Positions 9,555-18,928 of a DNA stretch of 64,000 bases are shown here, one piece after another. Source of the stretch: Bacillus cereus G9842 (GTDB lineage: Bacteria > Bacillota > Bacilli > Bacillales > Bacillaceae_G); NCBI RefSeq assembly GCF_000021305.1, contig NC_011772.1, positions 391,501 through 455,500 of the forward strand. The letters run 5' to 3'. The notes beneath the pieces are model-generated. The model had not been told where the DNA came from. It did not search any database and saw nothing but the letters and a program-made list of their open reading frames with translations. The translations under genes were made by a program, and so were the position numbers. Position 1 is the first letter of the stretch. Each line of letters starts with the position of its first letter.

Positions 9555-9620
9555 ATAGAAAAGTAAAGAACTTGTTATTTTACTAGAATAAGAGTAGACT
9601 TTGAAGTAGATGAATAAGAA

Positions 9621-9716
9621 ACACATGGGAGTTTGTGGATACAAACTGAGAGTATGGCTACTAGTCCGTCATTGACCATTTGAACCTGTTGGATAATGCC
9701 AGCGTAGGGAGAGTGT
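9621..9716 (+). ncRNA. TPP riboswitch (thiM-thiE)
   Basis: Conserved THI-element parts are readable: CTGAGAG (9646-9652), GAACCTG (9682-9688) and GGATAATGCCAGCGTAGGGA (9691-9710), closed by ACAC (9621-9624) pairing with GTGT (9713-9716). The stem-terminator at 9731-9762 forms the expression platform. Its loop contains GCGTACGC, which can pair in part with the aptamer's GCGTA, consistent with alternative pairing. Thiamine pyrophosphate binding should lower thiM-thiE expression. Confidence 0.93.
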
Positions 9717-9730
9717 AAAAGCACATGTTC

Positions 9731-9762
9731 AGGCACTTTGCGTACGCGCGAAGTGCCTTTTT
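9731..9762 (+). terminator. Expression-platform terminator of the thiM riboswitch
   Basis: Stem AGGCACTT / AAGTGCCT (9731-9738 with 9751-9758) with a GC-rich loop, followed by TTTTT. It sits between the TPP aptamer and the thiM ribosome binding site. Confidence 0.9.
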
Positions 9763-9799
9763 GTGTATCTCCCATCATTATAGTTAGGAGATGAAAAGG

Positions 9800-10609
9800 A
9801 TGAATATGAAAGAAATTAGTAAAGTAGTGGATTTGGTGAGAGAATCTAATCCGCTCGTTCATAATATTACAAATGTTGTTGTAACAAATTTTACTGCTAA
9901 CGGTTTGTTGGCACTTGGGGCATCGCCTGTAATGGCGTATGCAAAAGAAGAAGTAGCAGAAATGGCTAACATTGCTGGAGCGTTAGTATTAAATATGGGA
10001 ACACTTCGTCCTGAGGAAGTAGAAGCGATGTTACTTGCTGGTAAATCAGCAAATGTGAACAATGTGCCAGTACTATTTGATCCAGTTGGTGCAGGAGCAA
10101 CTTCGTATCGAACAGAAGTTGCGAGACATATTCCAGCCGAAATAGATTTAGCAATTATCCGCGGCAATGCGGCTGAAATAGCAAACGTTATTAATGAGAA
10201 ATGGGAAATTAAAGGGGTAGACGCTGGTACTGGAAATGGCAATGTTGTAAGTATTGCAAGGCAGGCAGCAGATGAACTAAATACAGTTGCTGTCATTACT
10301 GGAAAAGAAGATGTTGTTACAGATGGAGAGCGAACTGTTCTTATTCGAAATGGTCATCCTATTTTAACAAAGGTTACGGGAACAGGGTGTTTACTAACTT
10401 CGGTAATAGGAGCATTTGTAGCAGTAGAAAAAGATTATGTAAAAGCAGTAGTAGCCGCATTAACGTTTTATGGTGTAGCTGCGGAACTGGCAGCTGTTAA
10501 AACAGTAGAAAAAGGGCCAGGTAGTTTCCAAATTGAATTTTTAAATCAATTAGCGAATACAACTTCAGCTGATATTGAGAAGTATGGGAAGATTGAGGAG
10601 TTAGAGTAA
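9800..10609 (+). CDS. thiM: Hydroxyethylthiazole kinase
   Basis: Phosphorylates 4-methyl-5-(2-hydroxyethyl)thiazole with ATP, salvaging the thiazole half of thiamine. About 269 residues, ribokinase-like fold. Family motifs seen: [12 protein letters not shown]-type [17 protein letters not shown], and the anion-hole [10 protein letters not shown] with the catalytic Cys. ATG 9800 lies 9 bases after AGGAG; ATG 9791 directly abuts the Shine-Dalgarno and is unlikely, while ATG 9806 is also possible. Followed by thiE after 17 bases in the same riboswitch-controlled transcript. Confidence 0.96.
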
Positions 10610-10626
10610 GGGGGATGAAACATACG

Positions 10627-11283
10627 ATGCGCATTGAAACAAAGAAAATGTCTAAGTTATTACAAGTGTATTTTATTATGGGAAGTAATAACTGCACGAG
10701 GGATCCTTTAGCTGTATTGAAAGAAGCGTTAGATGGTGGAGTGACACTTTTTCAGTTTCGCGAGAAGGGGGAAGGTTCTTTAATCGGAGGAGATAGAGTG
10801 CGCTTTGCAAAAGAATTGCAGACGCTTTGTAAGGAATATAGTGTTCCTTTCATTGTAAATGATGATGTAGAATTAGCCATTGAATTAGATGCAGATGGTG
10901 TTCATGTAGGACAAAATGATGAAGGGATTACATCTGTTCGTGAAAAAATGGGAGATAAAATTATCGGCGTATCTGCTCATACAATTGAAGAAGCACGCTT
11001 TGCCATCGAAAACGGAGCAGATTATTTAGGTGTTGGACCTATTTTCCCAACGAGTACGAAAAAAGATACGAAAGCGGTTCAAGGAACGAAAGGATTAGCT
11101 TATTTTAGAGAACAAGGAATTACAGTGCCAATCGTTGGTATTGGTGGGATTACAATTGAAAATACAGCGGCAGTTATAGAAGCGGGTGCGGACGGTGTTT
11201 CAGTTATTTCAGCAATTAGTTTAGCTGAATCTGCGTATGAAAGTACGAGAAAATTAGCTGAAGAAGTAAAGAGAAGTTTGTAG
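10627..11283 (+). CDS. thiE: Thiamine-phosphate synthase
   Basis: Joins HMP-pyrophosphate to thiazole phosphate to make thiamine monophosphate. TIM-barrel of about 218 residues. Family segments visible: [40 protein letters not shown] (phosphate loop) and VPIVGIGGI. Two starts are possible. ATG 10615 touches the GGGGG Shine-Dalgarno; ATG 10627 is 12 bases after it and fits the family N-terminus better. It completes the salvage route begun by ThiM. Confidence 0.96.
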   Translation: MRIETKKMSKLLQVYFIMGSNNCTRDPLAVLKEALDGGVTLFQFREKGEGSLIGGDRVRFAKELQTLCKEYSVPFIVNDDVELAIELDADGVHVGQNDEGITSVREKMGDKIIGVSAHTIEEARFAIENGADYLGVGPIFPTSTKKDTKAVQGTKGLAYFREQGITVPIVGIGGITIENTAAVIEAGADGVSVISAISLAESAYESTRKLAEEVKRSL

Positions 11284-11338
11284 AAAAGGACATGTAGTAT
11301 TTTAAGTGCTACATCGAGAAGTAGACTGCCCAAAAAAT

Positions 11339-11357
11339 TTAAACAAACATTTGATTA
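11339..11357 (+). repeat. Copy of the TTAAACAAAC-RTTTGATTA motif
   Basis: TTAAACAAACATTTGATTA differs by one base from the two identical 19-mers at 27497-27515 and 27542-27560. Here it lies just before the thiE/dcu terminator, an odd place for an operator. Confidence 0.4.
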
Positions 11358-11360
11358 AAA

Positions 11361-11398
11361 AAGCACAAACCTTTTTAAATAAGGGTTTGTGCTTTTTC
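11361..11398. terminator. Bidirectional terminator, thiE and dcu
   Basis: Stem AAGCACAAACC / GGTTTGTGCTT (11361-11371 with 11384-11394), with T run to the right and A run to the left. Confidence 0.9.
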
Positions 11399-11399
11399 T

Positions 11400-12713
11400 T
11401 TAAAACATAATAGAAATTAAAAGCATTCCAATTCCGATAGAAGTAAATGTTGCAATTAAGCCTGGAATCATAAAGCTATGATTTAATACGTATTTACCGA
11501 TACCTGTTGTACCAGTACGGTCAAAGTTAATGGCAGCAACGATTGTCCCGTAGTTTGGAATGAAGAAATATCCGTTTACTGCAGGGAACATCGCAATCAG
11601 TAGTGCTGGTGGAATACCAAGGGATAGTCCAAGTGGCATTAAGGCACGTACTGTTGCTGCTTGGCTGTACAGTAAAATAGATAGAATGAATAGTGCGATG
11701 GCAAATAGCCAAGGTGCACTTGTTACTAAATGCTGAATAGATCCTTGAATCATATTTAAGTTTCCATTAAAGAAAGTATCTCCCATCCAAGCGATACCGA
11801 AAATAGCAACAACTGCTGTTGCTCCTGCTTTAAAGACGTTACCAGATACAATGCTTTCTACATTTGGTTTACAGAAAATAATAATAAGAGCCGCGATAGT
11901 TAACATAACCATCTCAATTGTGTTCGGCATGGAAAGACGGGCTAACTTCCCATCAACTATCCATCCTGGACGAAGTGCTTCAAATGAACCAAGAAGTACA
12001 ACAAGGAAGGTTCCTACAAGGAAAAGGATAACTGATAATTTGGCGCCCTTTACACCTACAAATTCTTTTTTCTCTTCAAGCTTAGGAATCATTCCTTCTT
12101 TTAATCGTTTTAAGTATTCAGGGTCTTCATTTAATTCTTTTCCCATCTTACTAGCAACGAATGCTGCTAACATACAAGCAATGAAAGTAGAAGGAATACT
12201 CACTTTTAAAATATCTAATAAAGTGATTTTATAGTCAGCTAACATTGCTAAAAGAGCAACTGTGGCAGCTGAAATTGGGCTAGCTGTAATTGCTTGTTGA
12301 GAAGCGATTACGGCAATCGACATTGGGCGTTCCGGTCTAACCCCTGATTCACGAGAGACTTCTGCAATAACAGGAAGTACAGAATAGGCAACGTGACCAG
12401 TACCTGCACATAGTGTGAATAAATAAGTAACAATTGGAGCAAAAAAAGTAATACGCTTTGGATTTTTTCGTAATGCTTTTTCAGCTAGGTGAACAAGATA
12501 GTCCATTCCTCCAGCAGCTTGCAAAGCACCAGCGGCTGTAATTACTGCCAAAATCATAAGCATTACATCGATAGGAGGCGCGGTCGGTTGTAAGTGGAAG
12601 ACAAAAACGAGTATTGCCATACCAACTCCACCCATTACTCCTAAACCAACTCCGCCTAGGCGTGCACCAATAAAAATACAGAGTAACAAGGTAAGAAATT
12701 GTAGCCAAAACAT
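11400..12713 (-). CDS. Anaerobic C4-dicarboxylate transporter, DcuA/DcuB family
   Basis: Cytoplasmic-membrane carrier of 437 residues with about 10-12 hydrophobic segments, expected to exchange fumarate, malate or aspartate for succinate. Family-like stretches include LGGVGLGVMGGVG near the N-terminus, LCAGTGHVAYSVLP, and ASQQAITASPISAA. Whether it is the DcuA or DcuB type cannot be settled here. ATG follows GGAGGTAG on the minus strand. It stands alone between thiE and the c-di-GMP-controlled chemoreceptor. Confidence 0.9.
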   Translation of the reverse strand: MFWLQFLTLLLCIFIGARLGGVGLGVMGGVGMAILVFVFHLQPTAPPIDVMLMILAVITAAGALQAAGGMDYLVHLAEKALRKNPKRITFFAPIVTYLFTLCAGTGHVAYSVLPVIAEVSRESGVRPERPMSIAVIASQQAITASPISAATVALLAMLADYKITLLDILKVSIPSTFIACMLAAFVASKMGKELNEDPEYLKRLKEGMIPKLEEKKEFVGVKGAKLSVILFLVGTFLVVLLGSFEALRPGWIVDGKLARLSMPNTIEMVMLTIAALIIIFCKPNVESIVSGNVFKAGATAVVAIFGIAWMGDTFFNGNLNMIQGSIQHLVTSAPWLFAIALFILSILLYSQAATVRALMPLGLSLGIPPALLIAMFPAVNGYFFIPNYGTIVAAINFDRTGTTGIGKYVLNHSFMIPGLIATFTSIGIGMLLISIMF

Positions 12714-12993
12714 GATAAACTACCTCCGAAATTCATTAGTTAAGATATATTCGAATAGTTTAATTTGAATGAAAATTAAATAAATACCCGAAGAAATCCT
12801 TGTTATTTATACATTTTTTATTATATAACACAAAAAAAGTAACATTCACGTACTTTTTGAAATTATTTCGAAAAAGCAATTCGTTAAAAATTTGTATTTA
12901 TATCTCTAAATAAGTAGACATTTTGATTTATATGTTGTAACCTTTGATAGAGAATATATGATTCTCATAGAACTCCCATATCGTTCAACTCGT

Positions 12994-13083
12994 TCAGCGA
13001 GAAAGGCAAACTGATGGAAACATGAGGACGCAAAACTACAGGAGCTAAGGTCGAAAGGCTATGCTAGCCAGTTACCGGACGGA
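12994..13083 (+). ncRNA. Cyclic-di-GMP-I (GEMM) riboswitch
   Basis: GEMM-I core elements appear in order: GAAAGGCAAAC (13001-13011), a GAAA tetraloop (13017-13020), GAGGACGCAAAACTAC (13024-13039), GGAGCTAAGG, and the closing AGCCAGTTACCGG (13066-13078) with the tetraloop receptor. A terminator follows directly. The gene controlled is a methyl-accepting chemotaxis protein, a common GEMM target. The ON or OFF direction cannot be read with certainty, but the adjacent terminator points to transcription control. Confidence 0.92.
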
Positions 13084-13097
13084 TAGGGTTGGTCTTG

Positions 13098-13125
13098 GCC
13101 AATGCTTTTACATTGGCTTTTTTTT
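13098..13125 (+). terminator. Expression-platform terminator of the c-di-GMP riboswitch
   Basis: Stem GCCAATG / CATTGGC (13098-13104 with 13111-13117) followed by eight or more T residues, 90 bases before the chemoreceptor start. Confidence 0.9.
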
Positions 13126-13213
13126 ATTCTCGAACATATTGAGAAACATCTTTAAACAAAATATTCATATATTTTGTTTTTTTGTTTAGAATCATTAAGG
13201 AAGGTGGATATTA

Positions 13214-14956
13214 ATGAAAAAATATTGGCATAAGTTATCGTTCCTTCAAAAGAACGTCTTATTAACCGTATTAGTTATTTTGACACTTGTTGGAAGTATG
13301 GGCGCGTTAAGTTTCAACATGTTTCAAAATAGTATGATGTCTTTATTTGAAAGACAGTCTATTGAAACAGGAGAAATAGTGTTGAAAAAATTGGATGTAG
13401 AATTAGTTAGAGACATGGCGAAAGATCCTACAGCCGAAAAAGTGAAAAAAGAAAAGTTAACAGAGAAATTAGATGAAGTGTCAAAAGAATTGAAAAGTGT
13501 TGGACAAACGTATGTTACAGGAGCAAAGCCGAATGAAAAGCGGGAATTACAACTCGTTGGTTTGACTACAGAGTTAACAAATGCATTCCCTATAAAGCCG
13601 GGAGATTATTATGAACAACCCGCTCATTGGATGAAGGCGTACGATAAGGTCATTGATACGAAAAAGGCCCAAATGACAGAAGTATATGAAGATGAAATAG
13701 GTTCGTGGGTGACAATATTAGAACCAATTACAGATGGAGAAAACAATATTGTTGCAATTATTGCGGCTGACTTAGATGCTTCCATTGTTCCTATTACAAA
13801 AGAGAAGTTTATGATACAGGGCTTACTCTTTATCATTATTTCATTAGCAATTGCGACTATTACTCAATTCTTTATCGTGCGTCACTCGCTAGCTCCATTA
13901 AAAGATTTACGAGAAGGATTACGTAAAATTGGTGAAGGTGATTTAAGTATTAAATTAAAAGAAAGACCAGATGATATTGGAATTATTAATGTTTATTTCA
14001 ATAACACGATTGAAAAATTTAAAGGGATTATAGATAAAGTAAGGCAAACTGCTGAGCAAGTTTCTTCTTCTTCACAAGAATTGTCGGCGAGTACAGAGGA
14101 AAACAGTATGGCAGTTCAAGAGATTGCAAGTTCTATTGAAGGTTTAAGAGTAGGGGCACAGTCTCAAAAAACTTCAGTACAACAATGTTTAGGAATTGTA
14201 CATGGAATGGAAGATAAGGTAGAAGAGATAACTGGGGCTGCAAAACAAGTTGCGGTTGCTTCTGAAGGTATGGAGCAACATTCAATTGAAGGTAATGAAG
14301 TGATTGGACAAATTATTAATCAAATGAGTTTAATCCAAAATGCAGTACAGGATTTATCTTCCATCATTTATTCGTTAGAAACAAGGTCAAAAGAAATTAG
14401 TGATATCGTAACTGTAATTACAGGTATTTCAAATCAAACAAATTTATTAGCTTTAAATGCTTCTATTGAGGCTTCACGTGCTGGAGCAGCTGGAAGAGGG
14501 TTTGCAGTTGTTGCTGATGAAGTACGAAAATTAGCAGAACAAACTGAAGCGTCTGCAAAAGATATAGCGAAATTAATTGGTGAAACACAAGCTGAGACAG
14601 AAGATGCTGTAGTTTCAATGCAAAAAGGTTCAAAAGAAGTAGAAACTGGAATTTCACTTGTTCAAAGTAGTGGAGATTTCTTTGAAAAAATTTCAAAATC
14701 AGCGCAATCTGTTACAGATCAAGTAAAAGCTGTCTCTGGTAATTCGAGTGACATTTTACAAAATAGCCAGAATATTGTTCAAGTCGTAAATGAATTATCA
14801 CATATTGCAAATACTTATGCCAACAGCAGTAGTAATGTTGAAGAAAGCATGAAAGAGCAAGAAATATCAGTACAAGATATTGCAGAATTAGCGACTTCTT
14901 TAAGTTGGCTTTCTCAGGAATTACAAGAGCTAATTGGTGAGTTTAAAAGTGAATAA
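13214..14956 (+). CDS. Methyl-accepting chemotaxis protein
   Basis: Chemoreceptor of 580 residues. It has a first membrane segment at about 16-38, an extracellular sensor domain at about 40-200 (single-Cache/PAS-like length, ligand unknown), and a second segment at about 202-222. A HAMP domain follows (about 223-275, with [19 protein letters not shown]), then a long cytoplasmic signalling helix. The hairpin tip is visible as [19 protein letters not shown]...[17 protein letters not shown], which binds CheA and CheW. ATG follows GGAAGGTGG. Preceded by a c-di-GMP riboswitch and terminator, so its synthesis is tied to the motile/sessile switch. A long inverted repeat follows the stop. Confidence 0.95.
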   Translation: MKKYWHKLSFLQKNVLLTVLVILTLVGSMGALSFNMFQNSMMSLFERQSIETGEIVLKKLDVELVRDMAKDPTAEKVKKEKLTEKLDEVSKELKSVGQTYVTGAKPNEKRELQLVGLTTELTNAFPIKPGDYYEQPAHWMKAYDKVIDTKKAQMTEVYEDEIGSWVTILEPITDGENNIVAIIAADLDASIVPITKEKFMIQGLLFIIISLAIATITQFFIVRHSLAPLKDLREGLRKIGEGDLSIKLKERPDDIGIINVYFNNTIEKFKGIIDKVRQTAEQVSSSSQELSASTEENSMAVQEIASSIEGLRVGAQSQKTSVQQCLGIVHGMEDKVEEITGAAKQVAVASEGMEQHSIEGNEVIGQIINQMSLIQNAVQDLSSIIYSLETRSKEISDIVTVITGISNQTNLLALNASIEASRAGAAGRGFAVVADEVRKLAEQTEASAKDIAKLIGETQAETEDAVVSMQKGSKEVETGISLVQSSGDFFEKISKSAQSVTDQVKAVSGNSSDILQNSQNIVQVVNELSHIANTYANSSSNVEESMKEQEISVQDIAELATSLSWLSQELQELIGEFKSE

Positions 14957-14965
14957 GAAGAAAGA

Positions 14966-15061
14966 TCAATTCTAATCGAAGGGGGATCCCCCCTTTGATT
15001 ATGAATTGAACTAATTTGCCCGTTAATAAGGGATGAAAAAGGTGTGAATTTTCACACCTTT
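14966..15061 (+). terminator. Long inverted repeat and hairpin between MCP and NRPS genes
   Basis: Two structures lie back to back. The first is a 44-base near-perfect palindrome (14966-15009), arms beginning TCAATTC and ending GAATTGA, centred on GGGGGATCCCCCC. The second is an 11-bp perfect stem, AAAGGTGTGAA / TTCACACCTTT (15038-15048 with 15051-15061), followed by ATTATATTT rather than a clean T run. They may end the MCP transcript or attenuate read-through into the NRPS gene. Confidence 0.5.
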
Positions 15062-15091
15062 ATTATATTTGAGAGAGGAATTTACATAAAT

Positions 15092-18000
15092 ATGAAATTA
15101 GCAATTTCTTATAATGAGATGGTAAAAGAATTTTTAGGAAAAGTAGAAGGAAGTATTAAAATACCTAAAGATGTTCAAGGAACAGAATTTGGGGTAAAAA
15201 GAAAAACTGAACTATTTCCAAATTTGACTCACATTGTAGATTTAATAGGAGCGACTGCAACGTGGTTATATCATATTTCTAAAGAAAAACATATTGTCGT
15301 GCTTTATCATGTAAGAGGAAGTTTATTTCCGATTACTATTGAAATTTCTAATTTTCTCTCCTATGAAAGTTTGAATTTACAGATTGAAGAGCAACTGGAA
15401 CAAATTAAAGAAATGAATGAGGAAGAAATAGAAGAGTTTCAAAACGGTAATACATTATATGAAATGTCACCTATTATTATTGGTGAAACATATTATGAGC
15501 TACAAGACACGAATACATTACAATTTGTATTCAGTAAAAATATGCAAAGCGTAGAAATAATATTTAATAGTGTTAATTGGAAAGAGACAACGATTACTCG
15601 TTATGCACAACAAATACAAGGTGTTTTAATCAATACATTAAAAAATAATAATAATTATATAAATGATTTTAATGTTATTACAGAGGCCGAGATGGCACTT
15701 TATAGTCAAGTGAATGATACGACAGCAGTATATCCTGAGAAAAGTATCGTCGATATGTTCTATAATACTGTTACTCAATTTCCAAATCGTATAGCTTTAT
15801 CTTCAAGGGAAGGTACTTTAACTTATGAGGAGCTAAATAAAAAAAGTAATCAAATAGCTCATATGTTAATTAAAAACGGCGTCCAATTAGGAGACTATGT
15901 TGGAATATTTATGAAACGTAGCATAGACACAGTAGTAAGTATGGTAGCTATATTAAAAGCTGGTGCAGCGTATATTCCGATTGATCCAGATTATCCGGAA
16001 AGTAGAATACAGTACATTATTCAAGATAGCCAAGCGAAAGTTATATTGATGAAAGAGACGCCTATAACATGTGATGGGGTTCAAACAGTTTCAATGTATG
16101 ATAGTGAAACTTGTGAAGATATAGATGTAAAGTTGTCTATTCATTGTGATGATGTAGCTTATATGATTTATACATCTGGTTCAACAGGGAATCCAAAGGG
16201 AACGATGTTAGCACATAGAGGCGTTGTTAATCTGTACATTTGGATGCAAAAGCAATATGAATTGACAGAAGAGGATGTATTTGCCCAATTTCCTTCCTTT
16301 AGTTTCGATGCTTCTGTATGGGAGTCATTTGCTTCTTTATTCTGTGGAGGAAATTTGTATGTATTATTAGAGGAAGAGCGATTGTCTGTAGAAGCATTTG
16401 CACATGCAATCTATAAAGTGAAAGCAACTTCGATCTTGGCATTAGCAACAATTTTTGTTCGACAAGTAGCAACTTATTTAGCAGAAGAAGATATATATAA
16501 GCTAGCTTCCCTAAAAAGAATTGCGATTGGCGGTGAAATGTTGCCTGTAGAGGTTATTAAATTGTGGAGAGAAAGAATAGGTACAAATGTTGAAATTCAT
16601 AATGTATACGGACCGACAGAATGTACAGTAGTGACGACAACTTATAAAATACCTAGTCAGTTAAATGAGGATGTTGCGAGTATTCCCATTGGTAAACCAT
16701 GTTCTAATTATCAAGTTATGATTTTGGATGAGAATATGAATCTTTGTCCAATTGGTGTACCTGGTGAATTATATATAGATTCAGTAGGATTAGCAAAAGG
16801 GTATTTTAATAAACCTAATAAAACAATTGAAGCTTTTATTCCGAACCCTTTTAATCCTATAGTTAGTATATATAAAACAGGTGATATTGTTAAGTTGCTA
16901 GAGGATGGAAATATAGAGTTTTTACATCGGAAAGATGATCAAGTAAAAATTAGAGGACATCGTATTGAACTAGGAGAAATCCAAAGTAAAATTTCTCAAA
17001 ATCATAATATAAAAGAAAATGCTGTTTTTGCTAAGAAGAGTAAGGAAGGTAGCCAATATTTAATCGCGTTCTATACAACTTTAAATAAAAAAGAAATACC
17101 AGAATTAGTTTATCAGTTACAAGAGCAATTACCAGATTATATGGTGCCATCTAAACTAATTTATATTAATGAATTACCACTTACACCTAATAAAAAGATT
17201 GATGTTAAGAAGTTAGCTCAGTTAGAAGAAAAGTATGAACCGGTTCGTCTACAAGAATATGTTGCACCTTCTAATAAAGCAGAAAAACAAATAGCGAACG
17301 CTTGGGCGGAAGTATTAGGAATTTCAAAAGTTGGAGTGCATGATGATTTCTTTACAATTGGTGGACATTCATTGAAAGTATTACGAGTCTTAACATTGTT
17401 AAAAGAAGATTTCTCACATTTAACAATTCAAGATTTCTTTAAAGAAAGAACGATATATGGATTAGCTCGAATTGAGCGAGAAGTAAAAGTAGAGAAAGAA
17501 GAAGTATTTCGTGAATATAAAGTGATTCACGAACCGGATACTATTACGTATGCAAACGTTTTGGAAGAAACCCAGATTTCAAATGTCTTTTTAACAGGAG
17601 CTACTGGTTATTTAGGATCACACATATTATATGAATTGCTGAGAGATACATCTGCTACTATTTATTGTTTAGTAAGACCAACCAAAGATGTGCAGCAAAG
17701 AATTATAGATACATTAACAGGCTACTTTAGTGATATATGTGAAGAATGGTTACAGCGTATACAGGCCGTAGCTGGTGATCTGGGGGAAGAGTATCTTGGG
17801 ATGAGCGAAGAAGAATTTATGTTCATCAGTTCTAAGATGGATACGATAATTCATTGCGGTGCAGATGTAAGACATTTTGGAGATGTAAAACAATTTGAAA
17901 ATATAAATGTCCAAGGAACTAGCCGTATGCTAGCATTAGCGGAGAAAGGTGCTACATTCCATTTTATTTCTACAATTGGTATCCCGTTAGAATTAGCGGT

Positions 18001-18673
18001 AGATCAATGGGATACATACATGAAAACTGGTGATTTTAATTACAGTGTAGACTTAGAGAATGTATATTCAAATAGTAAACTACAAGCGGAAAACATTGTT
18101 CGTGAAGCAATGAAAAATGGTTTGCGCGGAAATATTTATCGTGCAGGTAATTTAGCATGTCATTCAGAAACAGGTTCGTTCCAACAAAATATTGAAGGAA
18201 ACGCATTTTATCGTCTTATTAAAACAATGCTATTAATTGGAAAAGCACCAAATGTGAAGTGGAAAGTTGATTTCACACCAATTGATTTTGCTAGTAAATC
18301 AATTGTAACGTATGTACAAGATTCACAAATAGATGGAGAAACATTGCACATCTGTCATCCACATCAAATTGAGTTTGAACAATTTATACAGCTAATTGGA
18401 GAGTGTGGATACAATCTTGAACTGGTTACACTTTCAGAATATGAAAATGCCGGACTTGAATTAGCAAAGGGAAATGAAGTAATAGCAGAGTTAATTGCTT
18501 CTCAAGTTGCAGGAGATGGAGCGCAGCAATCTGAAATTGTAATGGGTACGCGTAGAACGAATGAATGGATTAAGAAAAAAGAATTGAAAGTACCAGCAAT
18601 TAATAAAGAATTTATACAGCAGTTATTAGCTCATGGTGAAAAAGTTGGTTATTTTCCAAAAATAATGAAATGA
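15092..18673 (+). CDS. Orphan NRPS-like protein: C-remnant, adenylation, carrier, thioester reductase
   Basis: Single-module nonribosomal peptide synthetase of 1193 residues. Residues 1-210 resemble the back half of a condensation domain but show no HHxxxDG motif. The adenylation domain (about 215-710) has YMIYTSGSTGNPKG (358-370), YGPTE (506-510) and YKTGD (594-598). The carrier domain has the phosphopantetheine Ser760 in GGHSL. The C-terminal NAD(P)H reductase (about 828-1190) has FLTGATGYLG and a YSNSK catalytic pair. Expected chemistry: activate one amino or aryl acid, then release it reductively as an aldehyde or alcohol. By eye, the substrate pocket begins D406-A407-W410. No partner synthetase or tailoring gene lies nearby. 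ATG 15092 is chosen over GTG 15044, which lies inside a hairpin. Confidence 0.88.
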   Translation: MKLAISYNEMVKEFLGKVEGSIKIPKDVQGTEFGVKRKTELFPNLTHIVDLIGATATWLYHISKEKHIVVLYHVRGSLFPITIEISNFLSYESLNLQIEEQLEQIKEMNEEEIEEFQNGNTLYEMSPIIIGETYYELQDTNTLQFVFSKNMQSVEIIFNSVNWKETTITRYAQQIQGVLINTLKNNNNYINDFNVITEAEMALYSQVNDTTAVYPEKSIVDMFYNTVTQFPNRIALSSREGTLTYEELNKKSNQIAHMLIKNGVQLGDYVGIFMKRSIDTVVSMVAILKAGAAYIPIDPDYPESRIQYIIQDSQAKVILMKETPITCDGVQTVSMYDSETCEDIDVKLSIHCDDVAYMIYTSGSTGNPKGTMLAHRGVVNLYIWMQKQYELTEEDVFAQFPSFSFDASVWESFASLFCGGNLYVLLEEERLSVEAFAHAIYKVKATSILALATIFVRQVATYLAEEDIYKLASLKRIAIGGEMLPVEVIKLWRERIGTNVEIHNVYGPTECTVVTTTYKIPSQLNEDVASIPIGKPCSNYQVMILDENMNLCPIGVPGELYIDSVGLAKGYFNKPNKTIEAFIPNPFNPIVSIYKTGDIVKLLEDGNIEFLHRKDDQVKIRGHRIELGEIQSKISQNHNIKENAVFAKKSKEGSQYLIAFYTTLNKKEIPELVYQLQEQLPDYMVPSKLIYINELPLTPNKKIDVKKLAQLEEKYEPVRLQEYVAPSNKAEKQIANAWAEVLGISKVGVHDDFFTIGGHSLKVLRVLTLLKEDFSHLTIQDFFKERTIYGLARIEREVKVEKEEVFREYKVIHEPDTITYANVLEETQISNVFLTGATGYLGSHILYELLRDTSATIYCLVRPTKDVQQRIIDTLTGYFSDICEEWLQRIQAVAGDLGEEYLGMSEEEFMFISSKMDTIIHCGADVRHFGDVKQFENINVQGTSRMLALAEKGATFHFISTIGIPLELAVDQWDTYMKTGDFNYSVDLENVYSNSKLQAENIVREAMKNGLRGNIYRAGNLACHSETGSFQQNIEGNAFYRLIKTMLLIGKAPNVKWKVDFTPIDFASKSIVTYVQDSQIDGETLHICHPHQIEFEQFIQLIGECGYNLELVTLSEYENAGLELAKGNEVIAELIASQVAGDGAQQSEIVMGTRRTNEWIKKKELKVPAINKEFIQQLLAHGEKVGYFPKIMK

Positions 18674-18726
18674 TTATGCATGCTTTTGTTTGTTCAATAA
18701 AATAAATCATGCTACAATGAAAACGA

Positions 18727-18817
18727 ATTAAGGACCGGGGAGCCAATTGGCTGAGAGGATGTAAGTAAACATCGACCCTCAACCTGATCTGGATAATGCC
18801 AGCGTAGGGAGTTACTT
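18727..18817 (+). ncRNA. TPP riboswitch (thiamine-precursor ABC operon)
   Basis: Textbook THI element: GGGGAGCC (18737-18744), GGCTGAGAGG (18749-18758), CGACCCTCAACCTGATCTGG (18773-18792) and ATAATGCCAGCGTAGGGA (18793-18810). CCTACGC in the following terminator (18867-18873) is complementary to GCGTAGG of the aptamer (18802-18808). The aptamer 3' strand and the terminator arm can therefore form an antiterminator when TPP is absent. Confidence 0.96.
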
Positions 18818-18858
18818 AAAGTGATGTAGCATATGTTATTCTATAATAACTTGCATAC

Positions 18859-18891
18859 AAGGCTTTCCTACGCAGTAGGAAAGCCTTTTCT
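18859..18891 (+). terminator. Expression-platform terminator of the second TPP riboswitch
   Basis: Perfect stem AAGGCTTTCCTA / TAGGAAAGCCTT (18859-18870 with 18876-18887), then TTTTC. Part of the left arm and loop can instead pair with the aptamer 3' strand. Confidence 0.92.
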
Positions 18892-18928
18892 TATTTTTGA
18901 AATTTAATTTTATAAGGGGGATTTTATT

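Noticed and set aside
15044..15091. GTG start giving the NRPS-like protein 16 extra residues
   Set aside because: It lies inside the AAAGGTGTGAA hairpin and has no independent Shine-Dalgarno; ATG 15092 is preceded by GAGAGAGG.
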